Assembly: GCF_036226465.1 (NCBI RefSeq)
Contig: NZ_CP108476.1
Span: 4,774,001-4,838,000 of the forward strand
Length of the DNA: 64,000 nucleotides
Source of the DNA: Kitasatospora sp. NBC_01250
GTDB lineage: Bacteria; Actinomycetota; Actinomycetes; Streptomycetales; Streptomycetaceae
Direction of reading: 5' to 3'
Shown here: positions 1-7,076 of the stretch, in pieces
Layout: each line of letters starts with the position of its first letter
Numbering within the stretch: position 1 is the stretch's first letter
The notes under the pieces: model-generated
Told to the model about the DNA's origin: nothing
The model's input: the letters and a program-made list of their open reading frames with translations, nothing else
Database searches by the model: none
Position numbers and translations under genes: made by a program

Positions 1-391
1 AGCCCCGCCCCAGCAGGTCCTTCGCGACCGCCTGCACCAGCACCCTTCCGATGCCCTGTCCCTGGTAGCCCGGCAGCACCCGACTCATCATCAGCTGCAC
101 GGCGTCCGGGGAGACCGGACTGGTCGGGAAGGACTGCGAGCGCGGCACGTAGGCCGGTGGCGCGTAGAGCACGAACCCGGCCGGCTCCTGGTCGACGTAG
201 ACCAGCCGGCCACAGGACCCCCACTCCAGCAGCGCCGCGGAGATCCACCCCTCCTTCTCCGCCCCCGCCTTCCCGCTGTCCACCGCCTCCCGGCCGCGCA
301 CCGGATCGAGCTCCCAGAAGACACAGGAGCGGCAGGGCGCGGGCAGATCCCCCAGGTTGTCCAGTGTCAGGGGGACGATCCTGCGACCCAT
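1..391 (-). CDS. GNAT family N-acetyltransferase (3' end outside window)
   Basis: Reading leftward from ATG at 391, the protein begins MGRRIVPLTLDNLGDLP and contains a CRSCVFWE stretch. It reaches the acetyl-CoA-binding turn GYQGQGIGRVLV, the Q/RxxGxG/A motif of GNAT acetyltransferases, and then leaves the window at residue 130. The ribosome site GAGGAGG lies just upstream of the ATG. The family would transfer an acetyl group from acetyl-CoA to an amine; the substrate cannot be read from the sequence. It lies beyond parB on the same strand but is separated by a palindromic parS region, so it is probably its own transcription unit. Confidence 0.8.
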   Translation of the reverse strand, partial: MGRRIVPLTLDNLGDLPAPCRSCVFWELDPVRGREAVDSGKAGAEKEGWISAALLEWGSCGRLVYVDQEPAGFVLYAPPAYVPRSQSFPTSPVSPDAVQLMMSRVLPGYQGQGIGRVLVQAVAKDLLGRG

Positions 392-479
392 GCGGCACAC
401 CTCCTCGTTCGGTTCCTCCCCCGGGGGCGAGGGCCAACCAGTCCGACCGGCGCGCTCCTCCCCCAGGACCCGTACAGAC

Positions 480-521
480 ACCGGTGGGTGCATGTTTCAC
501 GTGAAACATGCACCCACCGGT
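480..521. promoter_or_regulatory. parS site (494-507) at the centre of a 42-bp perfect palindrome
   Basis: The core GTTTCACGTGAAAC at 494-507 is a perfect 14-bp parS, the ParB loading site. The symmetry continues outward to 480-521 without mismatch. The palindrome sits between parB and the GNAT gene, so as RNA it would also form a long hairpin able to terminate parB transcription. It is about 70 bp from the end of parB. Confidence 0.92.
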
Positions 522-577
522 CCAGCATGCCCGTCTCGGCCGAGCCGCACAGCAGCGGGCACAGGCCCCGAGCGGGC

Positions 578-1657
578 TCAGCTCTGCGAGAGCCGCAGCC
601 CGTCCTCCCCTGGCGCCAGGCTGTCCAGGATCCGGTTGAGGTCGTCCACCGAGGCGAACTCCAGGACCACCTTGCCCTTGCCCAGCTTGCCACCCCGCTG
701 CGAGACCTCGACCTTCACCCGGGTGTCGAACCGGTCGGAGAGCCGACCCGCCAGGTCGTTGAAGGCCGGGGAGAGGATCTTGCCCGCCTTGGGGCCCACC
801 GGACGCGGCTTCTCCTGCGGCTCCAGCAGCTTCACCATCTCCTCGGTGCTGCGCACCGAGAGCCCCTCCGCGATGATCCGCTTGGCCAGCTGCTCCTGCT
901 GCCACTCGGCCGCGACCCCGAGCAGCGCCCGGGCGTGACCGGCGGTCAGCACCCCGGCGGCCACCCGGCGCTGCACCGCCGAGGAGAGCTTGAGCAGCCG
1001 CAGCGTATTGGAGAGGTGCGAACGCGAGCGGCCGATCCGGTCCGCCAGCTCGTCCTGGGTGCAGCCGAACTCCTCCAGCAGCTGCTGGTAGGCGGCGGCC
1101 TCCTCCAGCGGGTTCAGCTCCGCCCGGTGCAGGTTCTCCAGCAGCGCTTCCAGCAGCAGCTTGTCGTCCTCGGTGGCCCGCACGATCGCCGGGATCCGCT
1201 CCAGCCCGGCCTCCTGGGAGGCGCGCCAGCGCCGCTCACCCATGATCAGCTCGTAGCGCTCCGGACCCACCTGACGGACCACCACCGGCTGGAGCAGACC
1301 CACCTCCTTGATCGAGGTGACCAGCTCCTCCAGCTTCTCCTCGTCGAACACCTTGCGGGGCTGCGCCGGATTGGGCGTGATCGCGTCCAGCGGCAGCTCG
1401 GCGAAGCGCACGCCCTCCACCGGCACCAGCTCCGGGCGCGCGCTCGAAGCCACCCGCGCCGCCACCGTGCCGCGCCCCGCCGGCAGCACCGGCACCGCGC
1501 TGGGCGACACCGCTCCGGTCTCCAGCACCGCCGCGCCACCGGGCGCCACCGGCCTGTCGGCGGCGGCGGTCGTGGCCGCCGTCCCGGGAGCCGCCGACGC
1601 ACCGGCCGCCGGAATCAGCGCACCCAGCCCACGACCCAGACCCCTGCGACCACTCAC
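578..1657 (-). CDS. parB: Chromosome partitioning protein ParB
   Basis: This 359-residue CTP-dependent clamp binds parS and spreads to form the segregation complex near the origin; in streptomycetes it aligns chromosomes in sporulating hyphae. Visible features are the N-terminal GRGLGALI motif near residues 8-15 that contacts ParA, the ParB/sulfiredoxin fold with GERRWRA at 140-146 and ENLHR at 174-178, a helix-turn-helix at about 198-221 and a C-terminal dimerisation domain. The start is GTG, overlapping the TGA stop of parA by three bases (GTGA), so the two are translationally coupled. A linker rich in Ala and Pro fills residues 20-75. Confidence 0.96.
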   Translation of the reverse strand: MSGRRGLGRGLGALIPAAGASAAPGTAATTAAADRPVAPGGAAVLETGAVSPSAVPVLPAGRGTVAARVASSARPELVPVEGVRFAELPLDAITPNPAQPRKVFDEEKLEELVTSIKEVGLLQPVVVRQVGPERYELIMGERRWRASQEAGLERIPAIVRATEDDKLLLEALLENLHRAELNPLEEAAAYQQLLEEFGCTQDELADRIGRSRSHLSNTLRLLKLSSAVQRRVAAGVLTAGHARALLGVAAEWQQEQLAKRIIAEGLSVRSTEEMVKLLEPQEKPRPVGPKAGKILSPAFNDLAGRLSDRFDTRVKVEVSQRGGKLGKGKVVLEFASVDDLNRILDSLAPGEDGLRLSQS

Positions 1658-2664
1658 CGATTGCCCTCCATCGTGCTGTGCTGTGCCGTCGGCGTCGCCT
1701 GCGCGCCGATCGTGTGCCGGTGCTGTCCCACCGCGTCCAACGCCTCGGCCGCCGCCTGCTCCACCGCGGTGGCCGGGCCCTCCAGGCCGACCGCCCGCAG
1801 CGCCAGTTCCCGCGCCGCCTCCAGGTAGGAGAGCGCGCCGGTGGAGCCGGGATCGTAGGTGAGCACCGTCTGCCCGTAGCTCGGTGCCTCCGAGATGCGC
1901 ACCGAACGCGGGATCGCGGTCCGCAGCACCTCCGTGGTGAAGTGGTTGCGCACCTCCTGCGCGACCTGGGCGGCCAGCCTGGTCCGCGCGTCGTACATGG
2001 TGAGCAGGATGGTGGAGACGTGCAGCGCCGGGTTCAGGTGCGCGCGCACCAGCTCCACGTTGCGCAGCAGCTGTCCCAGGCCCTCCAGCGCGTAGTACTC
2101 GCACTGGATCGGGATCATCACCTCCTGGCCTGCCACCAGGGCGTTGACCGTCAGCAGCCCGAGCGAGGGCGGACAGTCGATCAGGATGTAGTCCAGGGGC
2201 TGTTCGTAGGCGGCGATCGCCCGCTGCAGCCGGCTCTCCCGGGCCACCAGCGAGACCAGCTCGATCTCCGCGCCGGCCAGGTCGATGGTGGCGGGGACGC
2301 AGAACAGCCCCTCCACCTCCACCACCGGCTGCACCACATCGGCCAGCGGCTTGCCCTCCACCAGCACGTCGTAGATGGACGGCACCTCGGCGTGGTGGTC
2401 GATGCCGAGCGCGGTGGAGGCGTTGCCCTGCGGGTCGAGGTCGATCACCAGGACCCGTAGCCCGTGCATGGCGAGCGAGGCGGCCATGTTGACGGTGCTG
2501 GTGGTCTTCCCCACCCCGCCCTTCTGGTTCGCCACCACGATCACGCGGGTCGCCGGTGGCCTGGGCAGGCCTTCACCCGCCCGTCCCAGCGCCTGCACGG
2601 CGGCCTGCGCCGCCCGGGCGATGGGGGTGTCATCGATCTGGTCGATGGTCTCCGAGTCCTGCAT
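1654..2664 (-). CDS. parA: Chromosome partitioning ATPase ParA
   Basis: This Walker-type ATPase drives segregation of ParB-parS complexes and in Streptomyces assembles in growing tips and sporulating hyphae. The deviant Walker A motif KGGVGKTT is at residues 48-55, followed by DLDPQGN and the DCPPSLG segment. The start chosen is ATG at 2664, giving 336 residues. The frame stays open to 2823, and that extension would translate two parS sites (as FHVK and VSRE), which argues it is leader DNA. No strong ribosome site precedes 2664, so an upstream start remains possible. It forms an operon with parB. Confidence 0.95.
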   Translation of the reverse strand: MQDSETIDQIDDTPIARAAQAAVQALGRAGEGLPRPPATRVIVVANQKGGVGKTTSTVNMAASLAMHGLRVLVIDLDPQGNASTALGIDHHAEVPSIYDVLVEGKPLADVVQPVVEVEGLFCVPATIDLAGAEIELVSLVARESRLQRAIAAYEQPLDYILIDCPPSLGLLTVNALVAGQEVMIPIQCEYYALEGLGQLLRNVELVRAHLNPALHVSTILLTMYDARTRLAAQVAQEVRNHFTTEVLRTAIPRSVRISEAPSYGQTVLTYDPGSTGALSYLEAARELALRAVGLEGPATAVEQAAAEALDAVGQHRHTIGAQATPTAQHSTMEGNR

Positions 2665-2674
2665 GGGGCTCAGT

Positions 2675-2688
2675 GTTTCACGTGAAAC
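2675..2688. promoter_or_regulatory. parS site upstream of parA
   Basis: Perfect GTTTCACGTGAAAC ten bases before the chosen parA start. ParB bound here would sit on the parA ribosome-binding region or promoter, consistent with autoregulation of parAB. Confidence 0.93.
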
Positions 2689-2771
2689 CGGAGCGGCAAC
2701 AGTCTCCGCCCGGCCACGGCCGAGCCCCCGGCGCAGCCGGAGGTCCAGACTGGCGGGAAGCAGCGAGCGAC

Positions 2772-2785
2772 GTTTCACGTGAAAC
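2772..2785. promoter_or_regulatory. parS site in the rsmG-parA intergenic region
   Basis: Second perfect GTTTCACGTGAAAC in the parA leader, 83 bp from the previous copy measured centre to centre (2675-2688 against 2772-2785 is 97 bp start to start). It lies between the rsmG terminator and the parA start. Confidence 0.93.
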
Positions 2786-2837
2786 ACCATGCCCGCAATG
2801 TCGGATATCTGACGCCGCGACACTCCGGACGACGCCA

Positions 2838-2870
2838 GAGGCCCCGGGTGCGATCCGCACCCGGGGCCTC
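2838..2870 (-). terminator. Rho-independent-type hairpin after rsmG
   Basis: A 15-bp perfect GC-rich stem (2838-2852 with 2856-2870) and a three-base loop lie between the rsmG stop and the parA leader on the transcribed strand. No long U tract follows, which is usual for actinobacterial terminators. Confidence 0.75.
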
Positions 2871-2906
2871 CCGGTCACTCCTCGTGGGCCGCGTGGGCCC
2901 GGCCGC

Positions 2907-3677
2907 TCAGCGCCGCCGGCGACCGGCGCCCCGCGCCTCCGCCGGCCGACCGCCGGCCCGGCCCGCCCGGGCCGCCTTCGCCCGCCTGGTCGCCGCCTTC
3001 ACCCCGCCGGGGCTCTCGCCGGCCTTCACCTGCACCACCCGGGTCGCAGCGCCCAGCAGGCTCTCCCCCACCGGGATCACCGACCACTCGACCGCACCCA
3101 GCTTGCTGAGCGCCGCCCGCGAGTCGGCCAGCTCCTGCTCGGCGGTGTCGCCCTTGAGCGCCAGCATCTGCCCGTAGGGACGCAGCAGCGGCATGCCCCA
3201 GCCGGCCAGCCGGTCCAGCGGTGCCACCGCCCGGGCCGTGACGATCTCCACCGAGACCTTGCCGATCATCTCCTCGGCCCGCCCGCGCAGCACGGTGACG
3301 TTGGTCAGCTCCAGCTCCCGCACCACCTCCTCCAGGAAGGTGGTGCGCCGCAGCAGCGGCTCCAGCAGGGTCACCGACACGTCGGGCCGGGCCAGCGCCA
3401 CCGGGATCCCGGGCAGCCCCGCGCCCGACCCCACATCGCACAGGGTCGCCCCCTCGGGCAGCAGCTCGGAGAGCACCGCGCAGTTGAGCACGTGGCGGTC
3501 CCACAGCCGGGGCACCTCCCGCGGACCGATCAGCCCGCGCTGCACCCCCGCCGACGCCAGCAGCTCGGCGTAACGCTGCGCCGAGGCGAACCGCTCGCCG
3601 AAGATCTCCCGTGCCGCCTGCGGCGGCTCGCCCAGACCCTCCGGCGCCCCATCGGCCGCCGCACTCTCCGTCGCCAT
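2907..3677 (-). CDS. rsmG: 16S rRNA (guanine-N7) methyltransferase RsmG
   Basis: RsmG uses S-adenosylmethionine to methylate N7 of the conserved 530-loop guanine (G527 in E. coli numbering) of 16S rRNA; loss of the enzyme confers low-level streptomycin resistance. The 256-residue protein has the SAM loop DVGSGAGLPG at residues 81-90 and a Lys/Arg/Ala-rich C-terminal tail longer than in E. coli. The start at ATG 3677 is preceded by GAGAGG. A parS site lies in its leader. It stands between khpB and parA, its usual place in actinobacteria. Confidence 0.95.
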   Translation of the reverse strand: MATESAAADGAPEGLGEPPQAAREIFGERFASAQRYAELLASAGVQRGLIGPREVPRLWDRHVLNCAVLSELLPEGATLCDVGSGAGLPGIPVALARPDVSVTLLEPLLRRTTFLEEVVRELELTNVTVLRGRAEEMIGKVSVEIVTARAVAPLDRLAGWGMPLLRPYGQMLALKGDTAEQELADSRAALSKLGAVEWSVIPVGESLLGAATRVVQVKAGESPGGVKAATRRAKAARAGRAGGRPAEARGAGRRRR

Positions 3678-3714
3678 CTCAGCCTCTCCGCTCACCGAAT
3701 CCACCGTTAGCACC

Positions 3715-3728
3715 GTTTCACGTGAAAC
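3715..3728. promoter_or_regulatory. parS site upstream of rsmG
   Basis: Perfect GTTTCACGTGAAAC 38 bp before the rsmG start. It is the fourth parS in the first 3.8 kb and the nearest to oriC, about 5.7 kb from the first DnaA box of the origin. Confidence 0.93.
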
Positions 3729-3864
3729 ATCCCACGCCAACTCGAAGCACCACGTGCGAGGCACCGCCTGTGAGGCAGCACCTGCAGAGCCCCCGAGGAG
3801 CGACGACCCCGCTCGCACAGCCGCACCGTGCGAACGGGGTCGTCGAGGGATGGAGCCCCGGGCC

Positions 3865-4404
3865 TCAGCCCGCCAGGACCACGACGCAGCGCTGCGGCTC
3901 TTCGCCCTCCGACTCGCTTCGCAGCCCAGCCGCGGCCACCGCGTCATGGACCACCTTGCGCTCGAACGGCGTCATCGGGCGCAGCTTGACCGACTCGCCG
4001 GTCTGCTTGGCCTGCTCGGCGGCCTTGGCCCCGAGCTCCGCCAGCTCCTCGCGCTTGCGGGCCCGGAAGCCGGCGATGTCCAGCATCAGCCGGCTGCGCT
4101 CCCCGGTCTCCCGGTGCACGGCCAGCCGGGTCAGCTCCTGGAGCGCCTCCAGCACCTCACCGTCCTGACCCACCAGCCGCTGCAGGGTGCGGTCGTTGCC
4201 GTCGCCCACGATGGACACCAGGGCCCGGTCGCCTTCGACATCCATGTCGATGTCGCCGTCCAGGTCGGCGATGTCCAGCAGGCCTTCGAGGTAGTCGGCC
4301 GCGATGTCGCCCTCCTGCTCCAGGCGAGCGACCAGGGTGTCCGCCGACTCCTCAGCCGGGGCGGCCGATCCGGCGTCGACGGCGGAGGTGGTGCCTTCCG
4401 TCAC
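3865..4404 (-). CDS. khpB: KH and R3H domain RNA-binding protein (KhpB/Jag)
   Basis: The 179-residue protein has an acidic N-terminal part, a KH-like domain around residues 50-110 (DMDVEGDRALVSIVG, GQDGEVLEALQ) and a C-terminal R3H domain (LRPMTPFERKVVHDAV). The Jag_N domain of some firmicute homologues is missing. KhpB binds RNA and is genetically linked to cell elongation and division in other Gram-positives. GTG at 4404 is chosen because AAGGAG lies eight bases upstream. It follows yidC, its constant partner. Confidence 0.9.
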   Translation of the reverse strand: MTEGTTSAVDAGSAAPAEESADTLVARLEQEGDIAADYLEGLLDIADLDGDIDMDVEGDRALVSIVGDGNDRTLQRLVGQDGEVLEALQELTRLAVHRETGERSRLMLDIAGFRARKREELAELGAKAAEQAKQTGESVKLRPMTPFERKVVHDAVAAAGLRSESEGEEPQRCVVVLAG

Positions 4405-4485
4405 GGGAGGGACTCCTTCACAGACAGGGCCCACGGGTACGGGCCGAAATCGAGGACTCGAGGGGTTCGGGCGAGGGTCGGGCGA

Positions 4486-5667
4486 CTACTTCTTCTTGGG
4501 TCGCTGACCGCTCTGCTGCGGGCCGCGCTTGGCGCCGCCGCCACCCTGCTTGGGGGCCGGCCGCTTGGCGCCGCCCGAGGCCTGCGCCTTGCCCGCCCCC
4601 TGCGTGCTGGGCACCGCGTCCTCGACCTGCGCGTCGGTCTCCGCCGCCGCCGGCTCACCGTCCGTGTTGCTCTGGTCGGTCTTCACCGCACCGCCGTGCA
4701 CCTGCTGGCGCTGGGCCTTGGTCTGCTTGCGCGGCTGCTGCCGGCGCACCTGGACCGTCTCGGTCAGCGCGGCAGCGGCCTGCTGCTCGGCAGCCGCCTT
4801 CGCCTTGCCACCGCCGAGGAAGCCGAGCACGCCGGCGCCCTTGATGATCGAGCCGTCCGGGTTCAGCCGGCCGGAGGCCTTCAGGCGCACCTGCCGCTCG
4901 TCCCAGGCCTTGCTGCCCGGCGTCGGGTTGTTGCGGATCACGACCAGCTGCTGGCCCATCGACCAGACGTTGGTGGTCAGCCAGTAGACCAGCACACCGA
5001 CCGGGAAGTTGATGCCCATCACGGCGAACATGAACGGGAAGACGTACATGAGCATCTTCTGCTGCTGCATGAACGGCGTCTTGACCGTGAGGTCCACGTT
5101 CTTGGTCATCAGCTGGCGCTGGGTGATGAACTGCGAGAGCGACATCATCACGATCATCACCGCGGTGACGATCTTGACGTTGGTCTCGGTGGAGTGCACG
5201 AAGGTGGCCGACAGCGGAGCACCGAAGATGTGCGCCTTGCCCGCGCTGGCCAGCAGCGGGCCGTTGATGACGCCGATTTCCTTGTTGTGCGCGACCGAGC
5301 TCAGCACCCCGTACAGGGCGGTGAAGAACGGCATCTGCACCAGGATCGGGAGACAGCTCGAGAAGGGGTTGGTGCCCGCCTCCTTGTAGAGCTTCATCAT
5401 CTCTTCGGACTGGCGCTGCTTGTCGCTCTTGTAGCGCTCCTGGATGGCCTTCATCTTCGGCTGGATCGCCTGCATGGCCCGGGTCGACTTGATCTGCTTC
5501 ACGAAGAGCGGGATCAGGCAGATCCGGATCACGATCACCATGGAGGCGATGGCGAGACCCCAGGCCCAGCCGCTGTCGGCCGGGAAGACGTGGCTGTACA
5601 GCGCGTGGAACTGAACGATGATCCACGAGACAGCGGTGTAGAGAGGGTTCAGGAAGGACCAGGTCAC
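4486..5667 (-). CDS. yidC: Membrane protein insertase YidC
   Basis: YidC inserts proteins into the cytoplasmic membrane alone or with SecYEG. The 393-residue protein has a first membrane segment near residues 10-30, the conserved core (IRICLIPLFVKQIKS, the Arg of the hydrophilic groove, and PILVQMPFFTALYGVLS) and further helices to about residue 245. The C-terminal tail of about 140 residues is rich in Lys, Gln and Gly and ends in GQRPKKK; it probably contacts ribosomes. GTG at 5667 has AGGAG eight bases upstream and follows the yidD stop by three bases. Confidence 0.96.
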   Translation of the reverse strand: MTWSFLNPLYTAVSWIIVQFHALYSHVFPADSGWAWGLAIASMVIVIRICLIPLFVKQIKSTRAMQAIQPKMKAIQERYKSDKQRQSEEMMKLYKEAGTNPFSSCLPILVQMPFFTALYGVLSSVAHNKEIGVINGPLLASAGKAHIFGAPLSATFVHSTETNVKIVTAVMIVMMSLSQFITQRQLMTKNVDLTVKTPFMQQQKMLMYVFPFMFAVMGINFPVGVLVYWLTTNVWSMGQQLVVIRNNPTPGSKAWDERQVRLKASGRLNPDGSIIKGAGVLGFLGGGKAKAAAEQQAAAALTETVQVRRQQPRKQTKAQRQQVHGGAVKTDQSNTDGEPAAAETDAQVEDAVPSTQGAGKAQASGGAKRPAPKQGGGGAKRGPQQSGQRPKKK

Positions 5668-5670
5668 CGG

Positions 5671-6072
5671 TCAGACTCCTTGGGCATTGGGCTTGGTCGT
5701 CAGGCTTTCGGACATCGGGCCTACCGACGTCTGACCAGCAGCCGTCGAGCCTGAGGTGACCGGGCCGCGGGCCGCGGAGCCGGTCGGCTCCGCGCCCGTG
5801 GCGCTACCGGTCCTGGACTGCACCAGGGTACGGAGCCGCTGGTGCCAAACGGGACGCTTACGCGGCGGCACATGATCCACACCGCCCGGGGACCAGGGAT
5901 TGCACCGAAGGATCCGCCAGCCGGTCAGCACGCTGCCCTTGATCGCACCGTGTGTCCGCACCGCCTCGTAGCCGTAGTGCGAGCACGAGGGGTAGTAGCG
6001 GCAGACCGGGCCCAGCAGCGGACTTATCGTCAGCTGGTAGAGCCGGATCAGACCCATCAGCAGGTACTTCAT
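5671..6072 (-). CDS. yidD: Membrane protein insertion efficiency factor YidD
   Basis: YidD is a small membrane-associated protein that assists YidC-dependent insertion. The N-terminal 75 residues match the family closely (MGLIRLYQLTISPL, CRYYPSCSHYGYEAV, GWRILRCNPWSPGGVD), with the Cys residues typical of it. The protein then continues for about 55 Ser/Thr/Gly-rich residues that the usual 70-85 residue YidD lacks. Its ATG overlaps the rnpA stop by four bases, so the two genes are coupled. Confidence 0.93.
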   Translation of the reverse strand: MKYLLMGLIRLYQLTISPLLGPVCRYYPSCSHYGYEAVRTHGAIKGSVLTGWRILRCNPWSPGGVDHVPPRKRPVWHQRLRTLVQSRTGSATGAEPTGSAARGPVTSGSTAAGQTSVGPMSESLTTKPNAQGV

Positions 6073-6494
6073 CGCCCTGATCCTCCTCCCGGGGAGGTCG
6101 GATCGGTCCGGAGCAGCCGCTTCAGCGCGGCGTCCAGGTCATGTGCAAGATCCAGATACGAGGCCGTCCCCGCGGGGGGCAGCGCCCGTACCACTATCAG
6201 GCTACCTGCGGGCAAGCGGGCCAGACGCTCGCGGACCAGGTGACGCAGACGACGCTTGACCAGGTTGCGGACCACGGCGGGACCAACAGCCTTGCTCACG
6301 ACGAAACCCGCACGCGCCGAGGGAGGCCCCTCGGCGACGTGCGGGTGGGAGTCGCTGTACCCGTCTGCCTGACCCGCCAGCTCGTCATCTCGTCTGAGAT
6401 GGACGACCAGCAGAGGCCGACCGGCTCGACGGCCGCGTTTCACCGCGATCGCGAAGTCCTGGCGCCGCCGCAGCCGATTCTCGGAGGGCAGCAC
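6069..6494 (-). CDS. rnpA: Ribonuclease P protein component
   Basis: RnpA is the protein subunit that helps the RNase P ribozyme mature tRNA 5' ends. The 141-residue protein begins MLPSENRLRRRQDF and carries the RNR motif region as AVVRNLVKRRLRHLVRE, the signature of the family. A 20-residue insert (DELAGQADGYSDSHPHVAEG) separates the first strands. The start is GTG at 6494. It sits directly downstream of rpmH and overlaps yidD. Confidence 0.95.
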   Translation of the reverse strand: MLPSENRLRRRQDFAIAVKRGRRAGRPLLVVHLRRDDELAGQADGYSDSHPHVAEGPPSARAGFVVSKAVGPAVVRNLVKRRLRHLVRERLARLPAGSLIVVRALPPAGTASYLDLAHDLDAALKRLLRTDPTSPGGGSGR

Positions 6495-6512
6495 TGCAGA
6501 CCCTTACGCGGA

Positions 6513-6650
6513 TCAGGCGGAGATGGCGCTGCGGCCCTTGCCACGGCGGGCCGCCAGGATGGCGCGGCCGGCGCGGGTACGCATCCGCAGCCGGAAGCCG
6601 TGGGTCTTGGCGCGACGACGGTTGTTCGGCTGGAAGGTGCGCTTGCTCAC
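6513..6650 (-). CDS. rpmH: 50S ribosomal protein L34
   Basis: This 45-residue basic protein (SKRTFQPNNRRRAKTHGFR, ending RGKGRSAISA) is L34 of the large ribosomal subunit at full family length. The start is GTG at 6650 with AGGAG upstream. Transcription runs away from dnaA, and the 426-bp gap between the two genes holds both promoters. Confidence 0.97.
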   Translation of the reverse strand: MSKRTFQPNNRRRAKTHGFRLRMRTRAGRAILAARRGKGRSAISA

Positions 6651-6926
6651 TCGGGGGCTCCTGGGGTGAATCGTAGGATGACGATTTGCAGCTTGGCCGT
6701 CACCGTGCGTCCGCGTGATCTCCCCTTCATTCCTGGGAAATCCGGCCCGAATCCCCAGGTCTGCTGGGTTTGAGGCAATCCACGGCGCCCGTGCTGCGCG
6801 CCTTATGGAAGCGGGGCGGACCCGCGGACATGCGGCAGCGGCCATCGACAACTCGACCTGGTTACGGTACGCGGCGGGGAGGCCGAGGGTCAAACCGGCC
6901 TCTCGCCGGGCCACTCGTACACAGCC

Positions 6927-6968
6927 TGTGGACAACAACTTGAATCAGCTCTGCCCGCTGACTACCGT
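6927..6968 (+). promoter_or_regulatory. dnaA promoter with DnaA box
   Basis: A perfect DnaA box (TGTGGACAA at 6927-6935, reverse orientation) abuts a promoter-like pair, TTGAAT at 6940-6945 and TACCGT at 6963-6968, with a 17-base spacer. DnaA bound here would compete with or modulate RNA polymerase, giving the autoregulation known for Streptomyces dnaA. The rest of the 6651-7076 gap must also hold the leftward rpmH promoter, which I could not place with confidence. Confidence 0.65.
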
Positions 6969-7076
6969 TGCAGGACTTGTCTGGTTTTGTTCATCGACCT
7001 GAGCCAGCCCCACATCCTGACGCCCCAGATCCTGACCAGGACCACCCCCTTCGGGGGAACGAGAAAGCGTGCACCA

